DNA of 64,000 nucleotides from Phytophthora hibernalis. Lineage: Eukaryota; Oomycota; Peronosporomycetes; Peronosporales; Peronosporaceae. Of the stretch, positions 45,747 through 54,976 are shown one piece after another. A program made the position numbers and the translations under genes. The stretch covers positions 186,001 through 250,000 of the forward strand of contig JAAKBF010000014.1 in the NCBI GenBank assembly GCA_012656075.1. The letters run 5' to 3'. Position 1 is the stretch's first letter; each line of letters starts with the position of its first letter. Below the pieces are notes generated by a model. It had not been told where the DNA came from. It saw only the letters and a program-made list of their open reading frames with translations, and made no database searches.

Positions 45747-46258
45747 TGTCCCGCACCGGGGCACGAGGCCGACGTGCCAGGCGTGCGGTAGAAGCGTTCG
45801 CCGGACGCCGCGACGTTTCAAGCCTAAGTTTGACCCGAAGAGTGGCACCAAGGGTGATGAGCGTCCCGAAAGATGGCGTAGATGTGTCGTGATCATTCGG
45901 CAAGTGGCGGAGGAGCCAATACGTCGCACCCGGAGGAGTCGAAGGATGAGCGAGGACGGAGGACACGGCCGCTTGGAACGCGACGAGAGCTTCCAGAGTG
46001 GTAGGGTGTCATGTTGCAAGATGGAGGGCGCCCCAGGGCGCCGAGGTGAGTGAACCCGAAGGTTGTCATGCATATGGGCGTGCTCGGCGCGGACCCGCCG
46101 CCCCAGATTTTATACTCAGTCGTGAACCTACCCAAGTGAAGAACAAAACAAACTTACTTTTATTACTTTTGCGCCACAGTCTTTGCCCCTCTCGATCCCG
46201 TACTCTGCCCCGAACAGCAAGCCGCTGGCCACCCCGCTTGATAGGGAGGTGCGCGACA
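45747..46258 (+). repeat. 512-bp LTR related to the 8.1-kb element's LTR
   Basis: Begins TGTCCCGCACCGGGGC after a purine tract (CGGGGAGGA) and ends GGTGCGCGACA. Start, end and length match the 13459-13970 LTR (512 bp, TGTCCCGATGCGGGGC...GCGGACA), though the middle has diverged. Read as a 3' LTR because the purine tract and membrane ORF precede it. The 5' partner is not in the window. Confidence 0.65.
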
Positions 46259-46622
46259 ACGGTCGAAATTGAAATGTGATGGTAGAAACCAGCCCCTTGA
46301 ATTTCGCGGCAGCGAAATCTGTTGACGTTAACGACAGGATCGATGGCTTGCAAGAATCAAGTTGAGCTCATATATTTGGTTAAGCGGTCACTGAGTGACC
46401 GGGTCGCGGTCGCCCGGTGTACCGCCGTCATTGACGCACCGCCGCGGTTATTCTTTGCTGCAGACTGGATGATTCATCCCAGACTGTATTTGTGGTATTC
46501 ACTTGGCAGATCAATGTGGTACAATTGCCACAAATACGCGTGGGCGAGCTCGCAAGGGTCGACTTATGCATTTGTTAATGTATTTATGGGTCATGTTCAA
46601 ACATGTTTGAGCTTGTTCGAAC

Positions 46623-47323
46623 ATGATCGTGTTTGAACGGACGGGCGAACCCTGCATGAACACCGTAGACGTCCTTGTGGATGATGGAGAGTTCATCGTT
46701 GGGAATGACCTCCTTACTTCATTGGGGATTGACGTGTATCGTCAATTGGAGCAGCTCTCTACGCACACTGATGATGAAACCAGTGGTGACCCGATTGACT
46801 TGGAGGCAAACGAGATATGCCTGTCAAGATGGACGGATCGGGCCCAAGTGGCGATGATGACATTTTTGCTGCCGTGGAGAGACTGGTTGAACGTGGTGTG
46901 ACGAATGGTTTTCCGCTGGAGCATGTGGAGAAACAGCGGACGATTGTGCACGCCTACGATGTATGTCATGTCTGTCGTTTGATTTGCGTGACGACCCGCT
47001 GTCGAATGTGCCACCGCTCGAAGTGCGACTGAAGGATGGGGCTCGTCCAACAAAATGTAAGCCTCGCAAGTATCCTCCGCACATCCGTAAATTCCTGCAT
47101 GAATTTAACGCTCGTCTTGTGGAACTAGGACTTGTCTGTGAGAACCCAAAGAGTCGTTGTTCGAGTCCCGTTGTTCCAGTCAAGAAATCGGCAGACTTGA
47201 GGAATATGCGGCAGGCTACGGACTACAGGGCAAGAAACGAGCAGACTGAAGTCATGGCGGCAGTGATGCCGATACTCTCTAAAGTGTTGGAGAATGCTCG
47301 TGGAATGAAACATATTGTTAAGT
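46623..47323 (+). pseudogene. Gypsy protease end and first part of reverse transcriptase
   Basis: The line VDDGEFIVGNDLLTSLGIDV (~46680) is the end of a Gypsy protease. In other frames FAAVERLVERGVTNGFP follows, then VPPLEVRLKDGARPTKCKPR, LVELGLVCENPKSRCSSPVV and MRQATDYRARNEQTE, the start of the RT fingers. It breaks at KHIVKL (47320) against the 208-bp repeat. The missing remainder corresponds to the part present at 36.4-39.3 kb on the other strand. Confidence 0.75.
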
Positions 47324-47531
47324 TGTTTGTATGAATAACCGTCAGACGGAGCGGCAAATTCAAAAGTGAGTGCCGTCCCCAGCTCTTCATCCGGTTGGGT
47401 TCTCTTTTCCTTTGTTGGCCTTGGTTGCCACTCAATAACATCTCTTAAGCTCAGTATACTTATAGTAATACCAAGTTATAACCAATTGGCATCTGTTTCT
47501 AACTAAGATTAGAAACCAGATTTGTTTACCA
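47324..47531 (-). repeat. Inverted copy of the 208-bp repeat
   Basis: Nearly identical, base for base, to 39357-39564 in reverse orientation; both have TG...CA ends. It separates a Gypsy fragment from the second half of the Copia pol. Confidence 0.75.
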
Positions 47532-47540
47532 AACGTTGGT

Positions 47541-48057
47541 GAGTACCTAAGTATCTGAAAGGAACATCGATGTATGTGTTAGTATATGAAGGAAGGTAGT
47601 TTATGAATTATACACAGATGCGAGCTTCGCAAATGCTAATGAGGATCGTAAATCAGTTACTGGTTACGTGTCAATACTCGCTGATGCATGTGTCTCTTGG
47701 AAGAGTTGTTGACAAGATATGGTCAGTTCGCACATAGCACAGGCTGAATTGGCTGCCGTAAGTGAGGGTGTAAAGGAAAGCGAATGGTTATGGCTGCTCT
47801 TAAAGGAACTAGGATGGCAACAAAAGCAGCCAATTTATTGTTGGTGCGACAATACAGCAGCACTAAGTATAGTTAAGAATCCTGCTAGTCATTCGTCGAC
47901 TAAGCATATAGAGACGAGATACTTATATGCCCGTGAAGCATATGAAAGATATCGTATCGACATTACGTACTGTAATACCAAAGATATGGTAGCAGATGCA
48001 CTGACAAAGACACTGCCCCAAGTACAATTCTGCATGCTACGAGAGCTTATGGGGTGA
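47541..48057 (+). pseudogene. Copia gag-pol, part 2 (RNase H)
   Basis: Begins with KYLKGTSMYVLVYEG, then YTDASFANANEDRKSVTGYV across a frame change, then from 47719 SSHIAQAELAAVSEGVKESE, YCWCDNTAALSIVKNP, KHIETRYLYAREAYE and MVADALTKTLP, the conserved Copia RNase H C-terminus. It ends at the TGA at 48055-48057 with LRELMG. It is the continuation of the pol line that stopped at 43455. Confidence 0.85.
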
Positions 48058-48434
48058 GAAACCTTGAAGACAACAACTGCAAAGGAAATACGCAGGCATG
48101 CTAAGTCTCACACCCTCCTCTTCGTAGACGACGTCGATAACGGGGCACTTCAAATCGTGTTAATAAACTGACTTAGCATTTTCATTTGATTTGTAAGAGT
48201 TGTCCATCATAAGATAAGTTTAGGTACAATAAGACCGTCAGACGAGAGCTACGTTTTGTAGCCCAGATTAAGTTATACGAATAAGTCAACAAGTTTCTAG
48301 GACTGCATTGATAAGAGATCACTACGCAAAACGTATAAGCCACTTTTTTTATGAGTACAGCTACAGGTGACATGAGTGTCGATTAACCCCTTGAGCGCGA
48401 CGGCCTGGACCGTGTCAGCCGCAACAACAGTCTC
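48058..48434. other. Sequence after Copia RNase H
   Basis: A 3' LTR is expected here, but nothing matches the 208-bp repeat at 39357. AT-rich, no gene recognised. Confidence 0.4.
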
Positions 48435-49094
48435 TTGTGGTGGGGAGGGCAACCAGGCAAGAATTCGCCGGATGCCAAGAACTACTCCGGCCCACGATCT
48501 CGAGCCTCACTCAACTCCATCGCCAAGATAAACAGCATTCCAGCAGAAGATTGTGAACGCTCTCAAGCCGTTCAGGCTCGACGCAGGAGGATTCCCATGA
48601 CTACCAGCGTTGCTGGAGCAAACCAGCGCACTTGATTCGGACTCGATCAAGGAGGAGAACCGCCTCGGTGACAATGCTCTGGCTCGTATTCTAATCGACA
48701 TTTCCACGACCCGAGTCATTCCCATTCACTGGATGAATCCAAGTACCAACGAGGTATGGGATAGACTCCGCAACAATCATCGGATTAAGAAGCTTCGATC
48801 CGAGCTCGAGCCTCGGCTCCAAGCATACACCCACGTCGCCTCCATGTTACCCCGTTCAAGAAAAAGGAGGCCAAAACCCCAGTATACGCTCCGTTTCAGA
48901 ATGCGGACGGCTCGTACACTGGTCTGGGTTGGGACGATTCCGCAATCGACAAGGAATATGGTCTCTCCGTGAAGAAGGTCAGCGGCAAGAAGCGTGACAA
49001 CGGAAACGACGAGTCGAACGACAGCATGGGGAAAGCCCAGAAGCCTCCTCGCAAGAAGCACAAGCAGATTACCTCGTCGTCCGATTCCGATTGA
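48435..49094 (+). pseudogene. Unknown gag-like ORF with basic tail
   Basis: Two or three frames join: NSPDAKNYSGPRSRASLNS, then SDSIKEENRLGDNALARILI and RIKKLRSELEPRLQAY, then VYAPFQNADGSYTGLGWDDS and a Lys/Ser-rich end (KKHKQITSSSDSD) with a stop at 49092-49094. The composition suggests an RNA- or DNA-binding gag-like protein of a neighbouring element. The family is not recognised. Confidence 0.4.
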
Positions 49095-49286
49095 TTCGAG
49101 GCAGCCAGCGTCCCCTCCTGGTATTCGCAGTCCCTTTTTCATATGTATGTAATAACACGGTACCAAACCGGTGCTTTTCCAATTCAAAATACAATTTTCG
49201 TTTTCGAGAGTCCCTCATCTTGTACGCCCTCAGAGTTGTCAGATTGTCCTCGCTGTAAGTAGCGACCCAAGACAATTAACTCAGCG

Positions 49287-49825
49287 TCAACGAAGTGACT
49301 CATTTTCATCAACAGCCGCGTGAAGCACTTCGTAGTAGCTCCAGCTTATTTTGCGCTTGGCCAGGATATCGACTACCGGGGAGCGTACTCCCGAGTAGGC
49401 GATTTCTTCGCCTCCGATGGTTAGGCGTTCCACGTAGCTCGTTGAAGGCAGACCTTCTTCATCTAGAGGCCCGTCATCGTCCTGTCCAGGGCGGGGTTGC
49501 ACTTCCGCCGGCACTTCCGAGTGAAAAGGTCTACTCCAGCGACCTCGGAACCTTTCTAGGCGGTTCACATTCACGGTGACGATGCGGTTCGGGTGGGTCG
49601 GAATTGCCACGCTATAAGCGTTCTCTGCCACCTTGTCAGTCACACGATAACGTCCATGCCAAGCGAACGCTAGTTTCTTCGTTTTGCGCTCACCTCGTCA
49701 CGCCCCGAAGTACTGACGGACCCAAACTGCGTCTCCTTCGTTAAACGTCGCGCTCACTTGTTTCTCAATCCGTTTTACTTGCCGATCTTGAGCTTTAAGA
49801 AGTTGTCGTTCTACCATCCGTGAAG
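49287..49825 (-). pseudogene. Gypsy integrase C-terminus fragment
   Basis: On the minus strand: QVSATFNEGDAVWVRQYFGA (49760-49700), LAFAWHGRYRVTDKVAENAY and VNVNRLERFRGRW, the typical end of a Gypsy integrase where DAVWV and GRYRV mark the SH3-like fold, followed by an acidic tail. The catalytic core is not present. Confidence 0.7.
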
Positions 49826-50636
49826 GTCTATCGAGCGGTTATTGACTTGGACGAGAACACACTGACGCTGAAATACACCGGCGTAGTGTTCCCTCTCGGT
49901 CGCCTCGTGTCGAAGAAATGTACACTTCAAGGATTAGCTCTACCGTGCGACTCCGACCCGGAGGTCAAGCACTAGTTGTCACTGACGTACAGGGAGAGGT
50001 GTCAGAGAACACCACCGTGCTGGTGGAAGGCTTCCCGACCTAGATGGAACCGTACGCGTCACGCGCATTTTGTGCAATGTGCACAGTGGAAACCTAGTCG
50101 TGGAAGTGTGCAACTCCTCTACTGAAGACATGGTGATCAAGAAAGGAACAAGAGTGGCTGCGGCTACGGTAGTCCCTGATTCGGCTTTCGCTTCAGAGAC
50201 TGAGCCCGAACTGGATAGCGTTCCCTCGTCGTTTAAGTCGACTTCGGCCGAATACGCGTGGGTGGACCCTGTTATCAGTACAGTCGCTGCTAACTCAACC
50301 GAGTCGCTCCACCATATGCCCGAACTGTCTAAGGTTATTCATGAAGACCTAGATGTTGATTTCTCTGACTCAAAAACGTGGCGAAGAGCAGCGCGGACTC
50401 ATGCGCGGGTTATTGACCTCGTTCCGAGATATTTTTGTGGGGCCCTCAATGACTCCTGGTAGAACAGGTCTGCTTAAGTTCTATATTGATACGGGAACGC
50501 ATCCTCAGATGAAACAGCGTCCGTACAGGGTTTCCAAGACCGAAGGAAACGTAATGGAGGCTGGCTTCAGCAATAGCTTGACTTGGGTCACATACGCCCG
50601 TCGACGAGCCCGTGGGCAAGTCCAGTTTTGATGATT
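49826..50636 (+). pseudogene. Gypsy protease-RT linker and start of RT
   Basis: Plus strand, several frames: AVIDLDENTLTLKYTGVVFP, VVTDVQGEVSENTTVLVEG and GNLVVEVCNSSTEDMVIKKG of the protease region and linker, then FRDIFVGPSMTPGRTGLLKF and GTHPQMKQRPYRVSKTE of the RT N-terminus. It stops at about 50636. It faces the opposite way from the integrase fragment beside it, so the two come from different copies or a rearrangement. Confidence 0.7.
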
Positions 50637-51259
50637 CGCAAACCTGACGGAGGCATTCGATTTTGTATTGACTATAATATATGCACGTGCATCAGCATAA
50701 TATATGATATTTACACGACATGCATTCATAATATTCTATTCAGGTAGTACATTTGACTGAGTGTCCCTCGAGAATATAGCCACAATGCGGAGCCTTGCGC
50801 TATCGATGCTTGGCGTCCGGATGGAGTACCCTGCACCACGCACATAGGGTGAGGTTGGACGTAAATCCAGGAATTAGTCTGCTCCAGTCGTGCAGCCGCA
50901 CATGCTCATGGGTATATTAAACGATATAATACTTCGCCGTCATTGAGCAGCAGTGCTGTTGTCGGATAGCTCGAATACGCATGAGCAAGCTGCAGCTCGC
51001 CTTCACACATGGTGTTCATGCGGATGGGGCAACCTTTCAGAATATCACTTTATATCATTTTTATATCTGATATTTTGAAAATCCTCGATGATATTTAAAT
51101 ATTATGGTACTCTTTTGCATTTTGAAAGAATTTAGATATTTTTGACCAAAATAGTACTACCAATACCCGAAAATATTATGCATATTTGAATTACCATTAG
51201 CCCCTGGACATACGCCTTCAATGAGCACACAACCAACCTTCTTACGACGAAGTTACGAC
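50637..51259. other. AT-rich relic DNA with a hAT-like terminus
   Basis: TTACCATTAGCCCCTG at 51191-51206 repeats the terminus seen at 6914. Upstream are AATATT-rich stretches like those at 6.8 kb. No coding region. Confidence 0.35.
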
Positions 51260-52010
51260 TAATACGTGTGAAGCTGCCAACAATTGGCTTGGAAATTCGA
51301 GCCGGACCTCGTATCCAATGCATGCCTTCGAGCAGTACATGATCAAAGTGGAGGAAATATTTGCCGAAAGGCATAATCCTGCTTGTCGAGGAAAGCAGTC
51401 AAATTTTCCTGTTTCCAATTCAACAGACACGGCCGTGGATCTTGTCGAAGTACAGACACTTGTGTCCGCATATCCAAACAAACTGAAGGGTATGGTGGCT
51501 TTAACGAAGGCTCTGTATATGATACCCTGTCTGCACCATCAGTACATGGTGCGCTTTAACGATGTCAGCGCCCGGCCGAACCACGTCCACTAGTGGTAGA
51601 CAGTCAACCTTGAAGAACGTGAGTGCACGTGTCGAAGGTGGTAGGACGAACAATTCCCATGTGTCCATGCCGTCAAGGCAGCAATTCATCATGGCTCGCA
51701 CGTTACGGACCCGTTTCATCTTCCTGTACACACAACGACCGCTTATCGCAGCACATATTATTACCAGTTCGTACCAATGTTAACGTATGGCGCACTCGAA
51801 CAAGGGGTCTTCGTATCCCCGAAGTGATCGTCGTGGAGGAAGAGCTAGGAAAAAGAGGACGAAAACCTGGACCCAAGCCGAAGCACAAACGGAAAGCATC
51901 TAGACCGCGTCACCAAGTATCGCTCTCACTCAGTAAAAAACAATACTGCAGATGTGTACATGAAGTTAGCAAGATCGAACGATTTTTATTAACTTTAATA
52001 GTACGACTTT
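51260..52010 (+). pseudogene. Mutator-like transposase C-terminal half with SWIM finger
   Basis: Frames join as EAANNWLGNSS, then MHAFEQYMIKVEEIFAERHN (51318), and a SWIM zinc finger near 51620-51670 (ECTCRRW, then FPCVHAVKAAIHHG, pattern CxC...CxH). A tail follows with VEEELGKRGRKPGPKPKHKR (~51835), the basic line that ends many MULE proteins. Stops and shifts occur throughout. It complements the N-terminal MULE part at 7.5-8.1 kb, but they need not be one copy. Confidence 0.7.
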
Positions 52011-52320
52011 ATGCGTAATATAGTCGTACGATTTGTTTTAAAATAAATCGTACGATACGTCCTGAAGTATAGACGTACGTTTTTATTAAAATAAAGTCGT
52101 ACGAGCTTGCATAAATGATGTCGTACGATTGTTTTAGTTGATATATATACACAATACGCATCACGAGTTGGTACATATATTTAAAAAATCGTGTCATGTT
52201 ACTGTGACGTTTTCTTATACAAACTCGAGTTTATAAATTCAGAAAACTTCGTTTCAAAACTATGCATACAAAACGTAGTATATTATTTTACACCACGAGG
52301 TAGAATTTAGTCGTAATCAA
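52011..52320. repeat. AT-rich DNA with repeated TCGTACGA palindromes
   Basis: The palindrome TCGTACGA or close variants occur five or six times between 52010 and 52130. 52021-52060 forms a long hairpin (TCGTACGATTTGTTTT against AAAATAAATCGTACGA). This could be a decayed nest of MITE ends. No gene. Confidence 0.6.
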
Positions 52321-52551
52321 CTAAAGTCGGAAAATCACGCGGCAAAGAGGGCAGCGTGCCATTTCACCGTCCATCCATGCGTGACAAACGTGCTCTAAAA
52401 TGCACTCACTGTACATGACGTGCGAGCATGGCACCAGTATTACTGGTGCCACTGCAGCCTCTTGGCACACGGGGCAAATGGCAGCATCCAAAGTCGTATC
52501 GATTTCATCATCGACACTCGTCATGTCAGTGATAACGTGTCCGCGCCGCAC
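52321..52551 (-). pseudogene. RING-type zinc-finger fragment, one ligand changed
   Basis: A 76-codon frame ends in CPVCQEAAVAPVILVPCSHV, YSECILEHVCHAWM and ARCPLCRVIF: a C3HC4-like RING with CPVC, PCSH and CPLC. The Cys expected two residues after the His is Tyr (HVMYSEC). RING domains usually act in ubiquitin ligases. In-frame there is a stop just upstream and no ATG before the first Met-like codon (GTG), so it is the 3' end of a larger or broken gene. A second minus-strand ORF (53008-52784) with RRLSFWQFELWDEDHQNMHG may be an upstream part. Confidence 0.5.
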
Positions 52552-52552
52552 T

Positions 52553-52665
52553 CATGGCTCGTGGTCGTGGTGCTGGTAGGTCAACGGGGGAGACGAGCGG
52601 CGTCTCATGGTCGTGGTGCTGGTGCTGGTGGGTTAACGGGGGCGACTGGCGGCGCCTCGACTGAG
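52553..52665. repeat. ~50-bp tandem duplication
   Basis: Two units of a GGTCGTGGTGCTGGT...AACGGGGG...GGCGGCG sequence follow each other, the second with an extra GGTGCT. It lies just upstream (minus sense) of the RING fragment. Confidence 0.6.
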
Positions 52666-52783
52666 ATGTCAACCTCGTCGTGCAAACCTGGGGGCCGGAG
52701 TAACCAATGGGGAAGATGATACTGACGGCGGTATGCTGCGTGGTGGCGTCGACGGAGGTGTGGCGTCTGGGCGATTTCCGGGG

Positions 52784-53008
52784 TTATCCGTGCATGTTCT
52801 GATGATCCTCGTCCCACAATTCGAATTGCCAAAACGACAATCGCCTCACGCTTGGTTCTACAAAGAGCCGGTCGTACTCAAGTTTAGCTCGATGTGCCTC
52901 CACCAGGCGCTTCAACTTAAGCTCGGGGGATCGATGCTCCATGCAGGCTCTCTTACCGGCGTGGCACCTGATAGTAACTGCAGTCAACACGTGGTCACAG
53001 AGGGGCAA
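52784..53008 (-). pseudogene. Unknown ORF upstream of the RING fragment
   Basis: 75 codons: ELKLKRLVEAHRAKLEYDRL and SVRRLSFWQFELWDEDHQN, with a few Cys/His residues at the start (CDHVLTAVTIRCHAGKRACMEH). It reads like part of a real protein and has the same strand as the RING fragment. Not recognised. Confidence 0.3.
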
Positions 53009-53085
53009 GGAACTCTGAGGCTGGCCACGGTAGATGTAGGAATAGCAGACCTACTTACGCGATGCTTACTTATAAGTAGTCTCGA

Positions 53086-53143
53086 TGACCTACTTACGTT
53101 TTGACAATTTGCATTCAACTCCTTAAATCGTTTAATTCCTCCT
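53086..53143 (+). repeat. Second copy of the 57-bp dispersed repeat
   Basis: Matches 14984-15040 (GCATTCAACTCCTTAAAT and flanks) in the same orientation. Confidence 0.5.
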
Positions 53144-54335
53144 CATCAGCCTCTTATCATCATCGCACTATTGGTTTGCAGGGAGCTCACTGCTGTGCAC
53201 TATCCAAACATCTGTGACATCCTCTAGTACTTGCTAATGTATTTTGTTAACATATTAGAGAGGGTTGTAGCCACCACGACACTCACAAGCCCCGCCGCAA
53301 AGGATCTGACACAGCATCGACAATTTATGCTCATGTTAATCGGATACTGAGCCGTGTTCCTTCTCCTTCCATCGCTTGCTCTGGGCAAACAGGCGCATGC
53401 CTGCTGCCCTCTTGGCGGCAGAGCCTACAGCTCGCCATTCAACAAGTCTCGTCAATGAAGAAGGCGTAGTCGACGTGTCGGCTGTGTCCCGTGCTTGTCA
53501 GTGTGGTAGCTGGTAGCTAAGAGATAGTAGTAGTGGTCTTCAGTGTACGGGGTCGAGTGGATAAAGGAGTAATACAAGAAGTTTTTATAGTTTTCTTTCG
53601 TTTCTTGAGTAGTAGTGAATATTTGTAGGGAAAAACAAGAGTGAGTGAGGTTGTGTCAGAGCGCACAATATGAAAACATCTCCTCCTAGACTCGACACCC
53701 CTTCCTAAAAGCTAGTAGAGTACAAATAAAACAAGATAATAAAGCAAACGTGCCATCCGTCCTCGCGATAGCACTCATCGGTAAATATCTGCAGCAGTGC
53801 GTGATTCACGAGCACGCGGCCGTTCTGGTGTCGTTTCGCCCCAGGCACTGCACATCTGTCAGCCAATTTGGTACGTCTTCCCTCTTTCGAGGTCTTGGTC
53901 GCCGATCGTCTTCGTCGCTTGTACGTCCTTGGGCACGAGAACAGCACGTCAGGGTTTGTACGCGCCAGATTGCAAGACTGGGCCGCGCCGGGTTCGAGGA
54001 TCGCGGGTCCGCAGTATCCAGGGTCCTGGCAGCCTACCCGTATTTCCGGGTACGGGACAGTTTCCACCAAGTACACATGAATTCAAGGACATCGTACCTT
54101 TCACGCCGCATTTAAACCCACCGCGGCAACATTAACGTCATGTAAATCGACCGATACCACACCGCAAAATACCTGGCAAAAGATTTTCGGGGGTGACGAC
54201 GACGCTATTGTGCGTGCTACGCAACGCAGAATTCAGCATCATGGGCACTTGGCTCTTCGGATACTGCTACACGGTCGGGAATGTGGCGTCAGTGAAGCCA
54301 CCAGCGTAGAAGTCGTGTTCCTCTAATGTAGCTGC
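53144..54335. other. Unassigned flank of the chromovirus
   Basis: Overlapping open frames at 53705-54135 on both strands; the minus one has a basic stretch (TYKRRRRSATKTSKEGRR). None is recognised. Directly before 54336 comes GCTGC, the target duplication. Confidence 0.35.
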
Positions 54336-54720
54336 TGCAGCGGGGTTGCCGTAGCCTTTAGCGTCAGAGGAAGACGTAGACTCAGCGAGTATATTAGTAT
54401 TACGGTTGAGAACCTTGTTCTATCCGAGAACAAGTCAAGTCTGTGAGATATCCGATGTCTAGGCCTCAAGAGTCGATGTAGTCTTAACCCAAGACTTGTG
54501 ACCTCTTCGTTGCTAAACGTAAACTGTATTCTTGTTCATATCTGCGGCCAAGCCGCCTACGGTGTAAATGTATAAGCTTCACTATCTAGTATAGTAAAGC
54601 TAAGCTATCCAACCAGTGGTTGTGAAGCTATCTACTGATATCTAATCACTATCCAGTACTGAGTACTGCTTTAGGGAGAGGAAGGTGGGTACACCGTAAC
54701 CTCCATGTAACCCCGTTACA
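54336..54720 (-). repeat. 3' LTR of the chromovirus
   Basis: 385 bp, same ends as the 5' LTR, preceded on the minus strand by the purine tract GGAGGGAAGG. Confidence 0.9.
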
Positions 54721-54976
54721 CCTTCCCTCCAGACTGTGAACACCACGTGTCCACAATCGTCATTGCCTCACAGAGGCTTGCAGACCGTTGAAAGGTCACC
54801 GTACGTCACGGGACCCGGCGCAATAGCGAAATTCTCCTTGAGAACCCGGCTGCGAGCCATCGGCGCGTTGGTCACTTGCCAAACGACCACACGCAGCGCA
54901 AAGGTCGTTCGGGCAGAGCCCATCTTCGTCCTCGGCACACAGTGCATCGTCGGCTTTCAACCTAACTTCTTCCGCT

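Larger units (their letters stand above)
43461..47540. mobile_element. ~4-kb insertion splitting the Copia pol
   Basis: Copia pol stops at RAAQK (43455) and resumes at KYLKGT (47545), exactly where the two halves should join. The left side shows ACTAC (43455-43459 region) and the right AGTAC, which may be a worn 5-bp target duplication. The insert contains an unknown minus-strand ORF, a membrane ORF, a 512-bp LTR, a Gypsy fragment and, at its right end, the inverted 208-bp repeat, so it is itself composite. Confidence 0.6.

Noticed and set aside
39357..47531. Simple inversion between the two 208-bp repeats
   Set aside because: Re-inverting would rejoin the Gypsy halves but put the two Copia halves on opposite strands, so a single inversion does not explain both elements.
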